Shown here in pieces: positions 31,984 through 42,522 of a stretch of DNA of 64,000 nt. A program made the translations under genes and the position numbers. Under the pieces are notes generated by a model that had not been told where the DNA came from, did not search any database, and saw only the letters and a list, made by a program, of their open reading frames with translations. Numbering within the stretch: the stretch's first letter is position 1; each line of letters starts with the position of its first letter. Source of the DNA: Marchantia polymorpha subsp. ruderalis (lineage: Eukaryota > Streptophyta > Marchantiopsida > Marchantiales > Marchantiaceae); the NCBI GenBank assembly GCA_037833965.1, contig AP031352.1, forward strand, positions 9,900,501-9,964,500, written 5' to 3'.

Positions 31984-33299
31984 CTACAGAGCCAAAGCGA
32001 CAGCTGTCACTAAAACTGAAGCCAGGGCAATTATCACTTGTGCGTAAATCACTGAAATTGGTGCAGCCGCCAGTGCGTAAGTCGACTGTTGGAACAGAAA
32101 GAACACAACGGACAGGTCAGTGAAGCTAATATAGAGACCACAGAATTCAGTTCTCAGTCAAGTGAATTACGTGCATGATTCCTGTCAAAGCAAAGATTGC
32201 TGTTCCGATATAAACCAGGACGATGTTGCACTTTGGAGAATGAAGCAAAGAGAAATCTTACCGTAATGAAGAAAGGAGCGGGACCTTCTGCTGGAGGCAG
32301 AGTGCTCTTGGGTGGTGCTGGAGGACCTGGAGGTGGGGGTGGACCAAGGGGAGGAGCTGGGAATCCAGGAGGTGTGAAGAATCCTGGGGGAGGAAGGGTG
32401 CCGGGAGGAACTGGAAAGCCAGGGGGCGGGAGGGTGCCGGGAGGTGTGAACCATCCAGGAGGTGGAAGGGTGCCAGGAGGCACTGGAAATCCTTGAGGTG
32501 GAGCTAGAAAATCAGGAGGAGCGAAAAATCCAGGAGGAGGAAGGGTGCCAGGAGGAACTGGAAAGCCAGGGGGTGGTAGGATGCTGGGAGGTGTGAACCA
32601 TCCAGGAGGTGGAAGGGTGCCAGGAGGTACTGGAAATCCTTGAGGTGGGGCTTGAAAATCAGGAGGAGCAAAAAATCCAGGAGGTGGGAGGGTGCCAGGA
32701 GGAACTGGAAAGCCAGGGGGTGGTAGGTTGCTGGGAGGTGTGAACCATCCAGGAGGTGGGAGGGTGCCAGGAGGAACTGGGAATCCTTGAGGCGGGGCTT
32801 GAAAGTCAGGTGGTGCGAAGAATCCAGGAGGTGGAAGGGTACCGGGAGGAACTGGGAATCCTTGCGGTGGTGCTTGAAAGTCAGGTGGTGCGAAGAATCC
32901 AGGAGGTGGAAGGGTGCCAGGAGGAACTGGAAATCCTTGAGGCGGGGCTTGAAAATCAGGAGGTGCGAAAAATCCAGGAGGTGGAAGGGTACCGGGAGGA
33001 ACTGGGAATCCTTGCGGTGGTGCTTGAAAGTCAGGAGGTGCGAAGAATCCAGGAGGTGGAAGGGTACCGGGAGGAACTGGGAATCCTTGAGGTGGTGCTT
33101 GAAAGTCAGGAGGTGCGAAGAATCCTGGAGGTGGAAGGGTACCGGGAGGAACTGGGAATCCTTGAGGTGGTGCTTGGAAGTCAGGTGGTGGTAGGAATCC
33201 CGGTGGTAAACCCTGAGCAAGTACTTCAGCGCAAGGAATCACTCCCAAAAGAGCAATTGCCAGCAGAGTGAACGCATTGAAACTGTTTCTGAAAGCCAT
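31984..33299 (-). CDS. secreted proline-rich repeat protein with GPI signal (copy B)
   Basis: Exon 1 is 33299-32262 and exon 2 is 32085-31984 (phase 0), giving 379 residues. It has the same signal peptide, 25-residue Pro-rich repeats (APPQGFPVPPGTLPPPGFF), Pro/Gly stretch and GPI-type tail (VIIALASVLVTAVALAL) as the gene at 17292-18682. Exon 1 is exactly 75 bp shorter than in copy A, the length of one repeat unit. The order of the variant units (GWFTPPSNLPPPG, GWFTPPSILPPPG) also differs. The frame is fully open, so both copies appear usable. Confidence 0.85.
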
Positions 33300-34064
33300 G
33301 ATGCTCCTGAAAATGCAGCTTCAGCTTTCGTTAGTACAGATTCATGCTGTTGCCAAAACCTCTCGGATCTTACTATTGAACCAGTCACTCTACCAATGAC
33401 GACTTGCACCAAACAAGTTCAGAATCTACGTTCGGGTCTCTCCATCGATCTAAAGCTCTATCTATGCATGGCCTATCTGAGAATGCATCCTCCATATGGA
33501 TATATACAAATGTCAAGTGGCTCGAAGACTCGCTGAAATTAGCAGAAGGTTGAACGTAAACAGACGCTGCCACAGGAATGCTCAGGACTTGTGCTATGTA
33601 CATAACCGGCAATACTAATGTGCAGGAAAGCATGGAGAGCAAGTCCGAAACAAATTATGAGTAACTTTTTCTTACCTGTTTGAGACAGGAGATGATCCCC
33701 CCTTACAGGTTGCCGACAGTACTCGGAATGCTTGCCCGATGCAGTGAAGGGGAATGATGTTCTCGGTGGAAGGGAGACCCTCATATACTGCCCTCGCTGT
33801 ATTCAGCAGAGTGGACCTGATCTATTTTCGAAAAAAAAATATCGCTGTGGGAGTCATATTATAATCACAAATCAATGTCCACTCTCGTGTGATCACAAGG
33901 AAACAACAAAGATACTGATGCACGATGAGCTGGTGTTGCAGACGGTAAACCGTGACTGGGGTGTCGTGTATTTCAATCCCTTTGTAAATGTATCTTGCAC
34001 CCGGCGATGCCATCGGTACAGATCGTCCACTTGATCAATTTGCTAATGAAATATTGTCACAGTT

Positions 34065-37000
34065 TGTGCTTCTTAGAATATTTAGATATTTGCTTGGTTG
34101 CCAGAAATTTTATGCATGGCTGCACAAGAGAAGTGTGACGGATAGTAATGTCAGAGGAATCTCAACCCAAGCTGTCCTTCTTGCGTCTTAAAAATCACGT
34201 GATGATGTTCAAGTTGATAACATTAGATTCATTGTAATTTTTTCTGCGCTGATCGTGGTTGCCCAGTAAATATCCATATCATGTACCGCTACTCGGGTTT
34301 TGCCCGAATGTTCCGGCTGATGTTCTTTGACTGCACGGGCCTTGAATAATCGAAATCAGCAATTGTTTCATACTCCCACCTTCTCTCGACGACCCAGAAG
34401 ACACGATAATCAGATTTCACTGGTCCGTTTCGAGCTCATGAACACGCTTACTTCACGTTGGCTCGGAATTGTATTCATTTATGTCAGTTTATATATTTAC
34501 TAGATTATTAGTTTTCTATTCTTGTGCACTGGATCTCTTTTCATGTGACTCTAGCCTTGTGCTCAGACACTTATCTGTCCGGAACACTAACACTGTAGTA
34601 CTAATGGGAACATGCATTAAATTATCTGTAACATGAGCTTCCTGTCGCTATATGACGACGATCAGACATGTGAAGTTTCCACCGGTCCCTCTTGATCATG
34701 ACACCCGTGATGCCGAGATATGATGGGATGAACCTCGGACGAGTCGGTCCAGGCACGATCAGAGATAGATCAGATGTACCGCCGTATCTGGGTCGTGAAA
34801 ATGACGAGTTTTGGTGCAGGAGTACACTGGAGCTCACCGTGATATCTGAATGATCACGGAGACGGATGTTGGTGTCGGAATCTCAATGGTGCAGAGGTTC
34901 GAGACGAATTCTGAGGATCTCCAGATCGTAGTGTGTTCGGGCTTTCGCTCATTTGCTGGAGAAAGAAAGGTTTTACTGGACCTCAGACTAGCACAGATGA
35001 TCGGATGTGCCTGCTCTGTGATTGTCATCGTTTCCAGTTCTGACTAGACTGACGATCTGAATCACACTCTAGCGTATCTCTGCATCTTCGATCTTCACTT
35101 CGGAGTGTCACTCGGTCACATTGTAAATCGGAATTGGAAACGAACGAGTAGCGTCTCCGTGGCAATGCAAATGTCGGCATTCGGTTCTGAAACCTACAGG
35201 TTCGTGTATCTTAATGAGAGAGGTTAGTGTCAGAGCTCTAGCTTTCGGTTGCCCACACATCTCGCATCAATCGTCAATATATGTCATCACGACTCTTAGA
35301 TATCCAGCTGCTGTGTACTCAGTGAGGTACGCACGTACGGCTACCTTTCAAGGATCATGTGGATGAGGGTAGTAATATCTTCTATGCTTCGACATCTTCA
35401 ATCACGAGCAGTGTAGATGATGTGCTCTGCAGTCTTTTGTGCACAGAGCCAAAGTTACATCCGGTAGATGAACTTTGCGCTTTCGTCTCCCAGCGAATCA
35501 AATCAAGCCTTCGCAGTGTGGAGAAGGTTTCAATGGTGGAACGCCAGGAAAGGTGAGGACGAGTAGTAACGAATGGCCAACAACTTGTAGATAGGCTGAG
35601 CACCTTCAGGTATCGCAACCGACGCCAGTGATCAAGTCATGCATCTCAGAAATGGATATTCATTTCCATGACCACACTTTTGCAGGAAGGGGAGAACCTC
35701 GATTGGAACATGCGATGCCCATATAAGGTGTATCTCGGAACCTTCAAACCAGCGTACTTAAGAGCTAACAGCACCATAGACATCTGTTTCTGAACTTCAA
35801 TATGATTTCAGTCGCGAGTTTTCTTTCCCGGCAATTGTGAAGTCCTTGAAGTTGATCGACGTACTGTCCCGATCAGTTCTCAGCTCACCGGCAAATAGTT
35901 GTCTTTTGATGGCACTTAAAGCTTCCCCGTTCAGAAGACGTACCAATATGCACCAAACTTCAATACTGTATATTGAATTGAAACGAGGTTACTTTTCGGT
36001 TTCTTATAACTGTTCTCTGTGTCAGTCTGCAAAGGACGAGAAGTCAAACTGTAGTTCCATTGACATGAAACTGTAATACGTCCAAAATGTTTGTATAAAA
36101 CTTCAATACTAAATTTTAGTTTTTTATAAACTCAGATTGAAGACAAGCATTCCTTTTCATTTGTGTCACTAGTCATTGATCTGATTCATTCAGATACATC
36201 CAACTATAAGGAAATAATATTATTTTTCACAAATTTTGAAACTGCATCTTTTAGATTAGCACGACCGAAGATTCGTAAATGCGAGGGGCATTACTTCAAT
36301 CCGCTGGACTCTGAGATGCCCGCGGCGCTTGGGCGAGATACGGAAAGTTTTGTCATACAGTGCTGGGTTTACCAGATCGGTGCACATTAATTAATCATGG
36401 TTGTCTTGTCACATCCTTCAGTTTGGTCAGGCTTACATTCACTGCAGAGTGCTTTAGACTCTATTGGTGATGGAGGTTTGCTTTTGTCGTTCTGTGATGG
36501 TATGCAATAAAATATATATAATAATGAAAATATATATCTCTGTTATATTTCGATATTGGAACATCACAATTTTTATTTTCTCGCCTACTTTGGCAATTGT
36601 CATGTGCCTCAGTTCATGCGGTTTATTTATCCTATGCATCTCCCGTGAATATCAAATTCTACTTGTACTCCGAGAGGCCGGTGAACGCATGATTCCAGCC
36701 GGTGAAGTAGCTGAGATCCGGTCACTAAACCCTAAGCCCTATAGAAGATCCGACGTAAAGACAGATGGGGCCTTTCTCCACGCCTCGAGGAGACGGCATC
36801 CGCTGTCTGCTTTTGGAAAGTTGACCTCCCAGCTTTCGTAAAAGCAAGCGAAAGCGGATAAGAAGACCGAATCGTGGTAACCAACGGATCGGACAGCAGA
36901 TCGCACCGCCTGGTCATCGACGGCGTATGCACCCCTGCCAGGTCTCCATCTAAGCTCTCAGCTGTTGGATTGGTGCATCCCAATCCATGGGTTGGGCTGG

Positions 37001-37480
37001 AACCGGGCGTACCTTAACCGCGACCGAGGTTACCACCTCCAACTCCGGACACGTTTCGGTTACGTTTTCTTAATGCTCGCCGCATTCGAATGGACTTTCT
37101 TCTTGCTTTCAAGGGGGCCGGTCACCTTAGCCGGTGACCAGATGCACCAGCGACCGGGCTGATAATGTTTTACGCGTCCAGTTCTGGGGTGAGGGGTCTA
37201 CGTGGTAAATCGATTAACACTTGATAGTAAAAATGACGACAGGAAAAAAGGTGTAAACTGAACGGTTAATGAGGGTTAGGATCCGACCAGGGAAACCAGC
37301 GGTCAGGTTAAGCTTTTTTCTTGTCAAGATATAGAACAAATTAATAATACCTTAATATATATGATATATGTCTATCGTAGTGTTTTCAGCTTTTTTAAGA
37401 GGTGATGCCTATCTTATTGTATCTACAATATCAGGCATAATTATTCTAATTTGGGCTGTGTGTCTAAATTACAGTAGATT
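34065..37480. other. gene-poor interval
   Basis: No ORF here shows a recognised domain or plausible splicing. Composition shifts from AT-rich, through a mixed stretch (36650-37160) with higher G+C, and back to AT-rich at 37320-37480. No tRNA or repeat was recognised. Confidence 0.45.
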
Positions 37481-37639
37481 AGGCAATTAGGCATGTGCCT
37501 AATCTACAGATTCCTACATATATGGAAAGGGCGTTTAATAAGACTTTCCACTTTTGGTGGGAGCGAGCTTTGACTCGTATTTGCGGGGGCCGCGGACGGG
37601 AAGTCAAACGGCCGCAGCGGGCGAGCGGGCCGCGCGCGC

Positions 37640-37694
37640 AAAAGCAGGGGGAGGCGAAGGAGGGGGTCCCCCTCCTTCGCCTCCCCCTGCTTTT
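37640..37694. repeat. 55-bp near-perfect palindrome
   Basis: Two 27-bp arms (left arm begins aaaagcagggggaggcgaag) flank a single t at 37667 and match without error. As RNA or single-stranded DNA it would form a very stable G/C-rich hairpin. It lies about 550 bp upstream of the peptidase ATG. Confidence 0.93.
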
Positions 37695-37703
37695 AGATGT
37701 TGG

Positions 37704-37763
37704 GTTATCTCCCTCAGGGGGATAACTGAAGGATGTTGATGTTATCCCCCTCAGGGGGATAAC
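37704..37763. repeat. two 23-bp hairpin repeats
   Basis: gttatccccctcaggggg-ataac (37741-37763) and a one-base variant (37704-37726) are direct repeats. Each has 10-bp complementary arms around a 3-base loop. They follow the 55-bp palindrome directly. Confidence 0.88.
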
Positions 37764-38175
37764 ATCGCCCGGTACCCACAGGGAGGCATCTCGCGGTAAC
37801 CACCGCCGCCCAGTGAGGGAGCGCAACGCCACGCGCTGCCCGCCGAGCTCCGCACCCACGCACCCCTCAGGCAGGTGACGACGCCGACGCCGAAATCTTG
37901 CTCCCTCTCCCTCTCTCGACGATGAGTCTGATCCAGAAGTGGGATTTGGCCCACAATCCGATGATCGCCATGGCCCCCCTCGCCCTCCCCGAAGCCGCGC
38001 CGAACCGCATCGCGCTGTCAGTTACGAGGTGCTCTCGCCCGATCAGGCTGGTGTAAATTGATCTCCTTGCTCGGCTCGTCACAACGAGATGTGACGATCG
38101 CTCCGTCGGCGAGAGAGGCATCGATCGATTGATTGATCATAGTCGTCGTTGTTCTTGTTCCTGTTGTTGTCGGTG

Positions 38176-38200
38176 GATCGATCGATCGATCGATCGATCG
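38176..38200. repeat. (ATCG)n microsatellite in the 5' leader
   Basis: About six GATC/ATCG units lie some 45 bp upstream of the peptidase start codon. The unit is self-complementary. Confidence 0.9.
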
Positions 38201-38243
38201 GAAGAAAGAAAGAAACACGAGGCTATAGGAAGGGAGCGACGAG

Positions 38244-38957
38244 ATGGGTTCCGAAGCTCGAGCACCGCCGGCCATGAGGTTCAACCTGACGGGCTTCGGC
38301 AAGTTCCACAATGTGCCGGAGAACCCTTCGGAGACGATCGTGAGGAAGGCGCGCGAGGTGCTGGGCGATCGTCCGCTGCCCTTCGGCGCCACCATCGCCG
38401 GCTGCACGGTGCTGGACACGGCGGGCGCCGGAGGCCTCGAGGCGCTGCGGGCCATCCTGGACGCGGCGCTGGTCGCTGGCGCCGCGAGCCCGAAGGAGGG
38501 CGCCGAGGGCGCGAAGGGCGCCGATGGCGCCGAGGGCGCAGAGGCGGTGGTGGTGTGGGTGCACTTGGGGGTGAACGGAGGCGCGACGAGGTTCGCGATC
38601 GAGCAGCGGGCGGTGAACGAGGCGACCTTTCGGTGCGCGGACGAGATGGGCTGGGAGCCGGAGGAGGAGCCAGTCGTGGCCGCCGATGGCGCCATCTCGC
38701 GAGTGCGCGAGACGGCCTTCGCGGCGGGCAAGATCACCGAGGCGATGCAGAAGCAGGGCTTCGACGTGGCACTGTCCACCGACGCCGGGCGATTCGTCTG
38801 CAACTACGTCTACTACCAGTCGCTGCGGCACGCGGCCACCCATGGCACCCGCAGCCTCTTCGTCCACGTTCCGCCCTTCAGCGTCATCCCGCTCGACAAG
38901 CAGCTCGAATTCGTCGGCGCCCTCCTCCGCTTCCTGGCCTCCTACGGCGCCTGCTGA
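38244..38957 (+). CDS. pyroglutamyl peptidase I (pyrrolidone-carboxylate peptidase, C15)
   Basis: The protein has 237 residues in one exon. It removes N-terminal pyroglutamate from peptides and is normally cytosolic; no signal peptide is seen. The family pattern is clear: LTGFGKFHNVPENPSE (residues 15-30), VWVHLGVNGGATRFAIEQRA (104-123, catalytic Glu120), NEATFRC, AGRFVCNYVYYQSLR (catalytic Cys186) and LFVHVPP (catalytic His208). The wording matches plant homologues. An Ala/Gly/Glu-rich insert at about residues 79-99 (KEGAEGAKGADGAEGAE) is unusual. Codons end almost always in G or C, unlike the neighbouring genes. ATG 38244 is the first in frame and fits the family length. Confidence 0.93.
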   Translation: MGSEARAPPAMRFNLTGFGKFHNVPENPSETIVRKAREVLGDRPLPFGATIAGCTVLDTAGAGGLEALRAILDAALVAGAASPKEGAEGAKGADGAEGAEAVVVWVHLGVNGGATRFAIEQRAVNEATFRCADEMGWEPEEEPVVAADGAISRVRETAFAAGKITEAMQKQGFDVALSTDAGRFVCNYVYYQSLRHAATHGTRSLFVHVPPFSVIPLDKQLEFVGALLRFLASYGAC

Positions 38958-38964
38958 CCGCCCG

Positions 38965-39164
38965 GCCCCCTCTCCCTCTCCCTGTACAGACACCCCCGAG
39001 CGCCATCTCCCAGCGCTTTGTGGATATGCCGGTGGCAATAACTGCACCCCCTACTTCTTCTTCTTCTTCTTCTTCCCTCCCTCTGCCTTGTACAGACAGA
39101 CTGACAGACTCGATTCAACTCCTGGCGCTTTGTGGATATGCTATTAAGGCAATAAAGACTCCCC
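38965..39164 (+). repeat. duplicated segment in the peptidase 3' UTR
   Basis: ctccctct...tgtacagac and gcgctttgtggatatgc...ggcaata occur twice, about 38970-39042 and 39077-39156, separated by a (TTC)n run near 39053-39075. Only the second copy has become AATAAA (39151-39156), a likely poly(A) signal. Confidence 0.7.
39151..39156 (+). terminator. putative poly(A) signal of the peptidase gene
   Basis: AATAAA lies about 195 bp after the stop codon and is followed by a T/G-rich stretch (gattgtgttctctctgtctctgt). Confidence 0.55.
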
Positions 39165-42100
39165 TGTTCTGATTGTGTTCTCTCTGTCTCTGTTTCGTAC
39201 TTTCCATGTGAGTTAGCGAGTGAGAGTGAGTTTGTTTGGCATGTGCCGCGGAATTTTCTTTGATTTCTCTTTATTTCGTTCCCGTTCGGGAAGAATTCTG
39301 TTGAGTGTCGGAAACTGGAGAGCTGCGTTTGATTTCGAAATTTTCCAAAGTAGGATTCTGTCTGTCGTCGGGAGTAAAGCGACGCTGCTTGTGCTCGGAT
39401 TCACGTGTTTTCATGAGGTATATTCTATTGTCATGGGTTATGAAGGGCGGAAGAATGCGCTATGGATGGTCAGTGATTGGGTACAAACTTGTGGTTCAGA
39501 GGAGACATGCACCGAGCATGTGACATCAAATTCTGCATCTCGATGCTAGTCCGTTTTGGATGAGGGCTGTTCTGAACCTGGAATCAGAGCATTGTGTATC
39601 GTTTCAAGATATCAGGTACTGCACCGCTGCGAGCATTTCTATGCTATTGGGTATCATCTTTTCACGTGATCCAATGGAAGGAGACATTCTTTCACCTCGA
39701 ATTATGAAATCAGCAAATTCGCCGGACTGAACTAGGCCAAGCTGTCTCACTGTTTCATCAAACAAATTATATTGGAGTTACGTAGAACAAAGCAGAGAAT
39801 CGAAGACACCTTTTACCCAAGTCATTCATCCCGCTTCCACGACACGACGAGGTTGCATCTGCTTCACAGAGTAGAACAAAGCAGAGAATCGAAGACACCT
39901 TTTACCCAAGTCATTCATCCCGCTTCCACGACACGACGAGGTTGCATCTGCTTCACAGAGTACCACACCGATCAGTTCTTGTGCACATGGACATTTCTAG
40001 TCAGAAAACCATGGGGAAAATGCAGATTCCTGCGTGTAATCTTTAAAATGTTAACTCACTTCTAGCATTGCCATACAGGTTCGATGTCACCGATGTCACA
40101 TTTTCTTTAATATTGGTTTCACTACACGTCAAGACTTTGTGACTCTGCACCAATCACTTTATCAAGCTAGCAGGTTTTGCTTACACTATAACTATCACCC
40201 CAAGTCTCATCGCTAACTTGTCAGTGTGTAATAACTCCAGATAAAGAAGGTTTTATTTAAATTGATGTTTATGTATACTACAAAATTTAGTTATCCACAA
40301 TATCATTAAAGATTTTATGTATTTTATGTTACATCATGTATCCAACATCATGTGGAGAGAGCATTAGTTTGCGTTGAAGTTGGATGCATACTTAGTTCAT
40401 GAGAATCAAATTAAAATTTCAGATGTGATGATTATCTATGAAATGAGAGAATTTTTCAAAGATTGATTTTTATTTTGTTTGGACAACTATATTTGCAATT
40501 TTGAATGTTTCAAAGTAAAGAGTTATGCAAACAGTTCAACGTTTTTGTTCTTTAACATTGGAATTATAGATCACTATCAAGCAGATGTTGATATGTTTGT
40601 GATAGTACAAGAATTTATAACAGAAAAAGATATGATTCATTAATTTCTAAATTCTATTGTTTATTTATGTTAGACAGCTTGTTTACATTGTTCTATAGAG
40701 TGCTATGACTATTTTTACGTAGAACAGCAATCATGTTAAGTAAGAGTCATCAAATGTTCATTAATTTTGTGGACGATTTCATCTTGATAGACTGGATATA
40801 GTACATTTTGTTGAAAATACATCTTATCATGATATCGTTGAATCAACCTTTGATCTTCCAATTTTGGTACTTCTTGGTTGAATCTTCCCTAGCTTTTGTC
40901 AAATATTTGATCCCAGTATTTTTTAAAAAAAAAGTGGACATATTGTACTTTACACCAAGACATTCCAAAAACTCTATCTTCCTATTATTGATAATAATAA
41001 ACGATGAACTAAAAAAATTAAAACATTTCGAAGTTCATTCTATTAACAAAACTCATATTACTTAATTCAAATATTAATTTAATCATAACTTGTGACTACT
41101 ACAGTACTGCAATATTTTAAACATATTCTCTTTCAACTACTCTTCCAGTTCTAATCTAACCGGTTGTACACCTGTGATTTTATCTGGCAGATCCATTTAA
41201 TATCATGTCTTGCATACACATTTAGTGTTACAAGGTCCATCCCCAACTCCAAATTATCTATTCTAATCTTGGTTCTTTCAGGGTTATTGTTGATGCAACG
41301 ATATCATGATAAGATATATTTTCACATCTGCTTATTCGAGTCATCATCTCCAAATACGACATGAAATGAAACGTTCCAGTCAGATAGAGTTTGATGTTGA
41401 AGGTAGTAGTGAGTTGTAGTAAAATGTATTATTTTTTTAAATGGATGGTTACTAGGCACATCATTGGAGCATATTGAAAAATCCGCAAAATTAGTTCAGA
41501 AGTATTACTCAGTGACTATGTTGAATTGGATACATAACCTGGAAGATATCAATGGTAGACCTCGCAAGTGTGTAAACACTTCCGTGTACATTTCTGCATT
41601 TGCAGATGACATATACATTGCTTTGAACATTTGCCCACTAATAGAAAGTATTGCAATTGGACTGACAGGCCTAGGGACGTACTCAAGTTTGTGTGTATAT
41701 ATACAAATCTTTTCTCAAGATAGGTTAATGTCTATGGCTCAAGATTTTTGAACCATTGGCACATATTTAACATTTTGTTCCTTGGTTGGTAAGAACACTG
41801 AGTTCAATGACCAGTAACTTTGCCCAATAACAATGACCCTTAACAAGCGTAATACTAGCCAAGTGCATCAATTGTTGTCAAAGTTCCCAACAAGCAGAAC
41901 CTTGAAACAAAGGGCTGCGGTTTACAAAATATTCCATTAAAACAGAAAGGGTTCAGGTTGAGACAATTGATTTCAAGGTAGTACATACATACGTCGCTTT
42001 CACATTAAACTTTGGCATACCGTCACCATTATACAGATCAAAATTGGTTCCATGCTTTTGCGATGGATCAAGCTAAAGAAATTACAGTCATCTAGAAGAA

Positions 42101-42522
42101 TATACACAACAAAGGTATGCTCAATTGGTGATCACTACCCTAGGACTAGTCTAATTTCACCAAGTCACAGTATCGAAGTGTGATGGGGGAGAACCGTATG
42201 CTGCATTCTTGATGCAAAAATGTGGTCCCCGTATTAAACAAAGCTCTGTACCACGCTAAAGTTGAAAGTTCTAGGTTGCTAATTAGTCAGGCCGAATGTC
42301 AATTTTGTTTCCAATCTTAAAAGGCCCCTGCCAGTTTACATAAGGCTTGAAGTACCAAATTCAGAGAAAATTCGTTCAGGCTCCACGTCAAAGATGACCA
42401 ATGTTCTTGCTAAAAGTCAAAACAAGCAGAACAGTGGGCACAGAAACTTAAAAAACGCAAGCTCGTATAAGAGACCATGACATTGTTTATGCTACAATGG
42501 CAGCTTCTTGGTCTTTTCCATC
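39165..42522. other. intergenic, AT-rich, no gene seen
   Basis: This lies between two convergent genes. ORFs are short with AT-biased composition and no recognised domain; 40380-41750 may be an old, unrecognisable element. It contains a perfect 89-bp tandem repeat. Confidence 0.5.
39782..39959. repeat. perfect tandem duplication of 89 bp
   Basis: The unit starting gtagaacaaagcagagaatc occurs at 39782-39870 and 39871-39959 with no difference. Three more bases (gta) continue the phase. Confidence 0.93.

Larger units (their letters stand above)
19449..34064. repeat. segmental duplication, copy B
   Basis: This is the second copy of the block at 9103-19448, joined head to tail with no spacer. 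It is longer by about 4.3 kb, owing to the MITE at 20423, the 3.5-kb insertion at 21002, and 656 bp (26882-27537) that copy A lacks. Beyond about 34065 the similarity stops. Confidence 0.88.
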
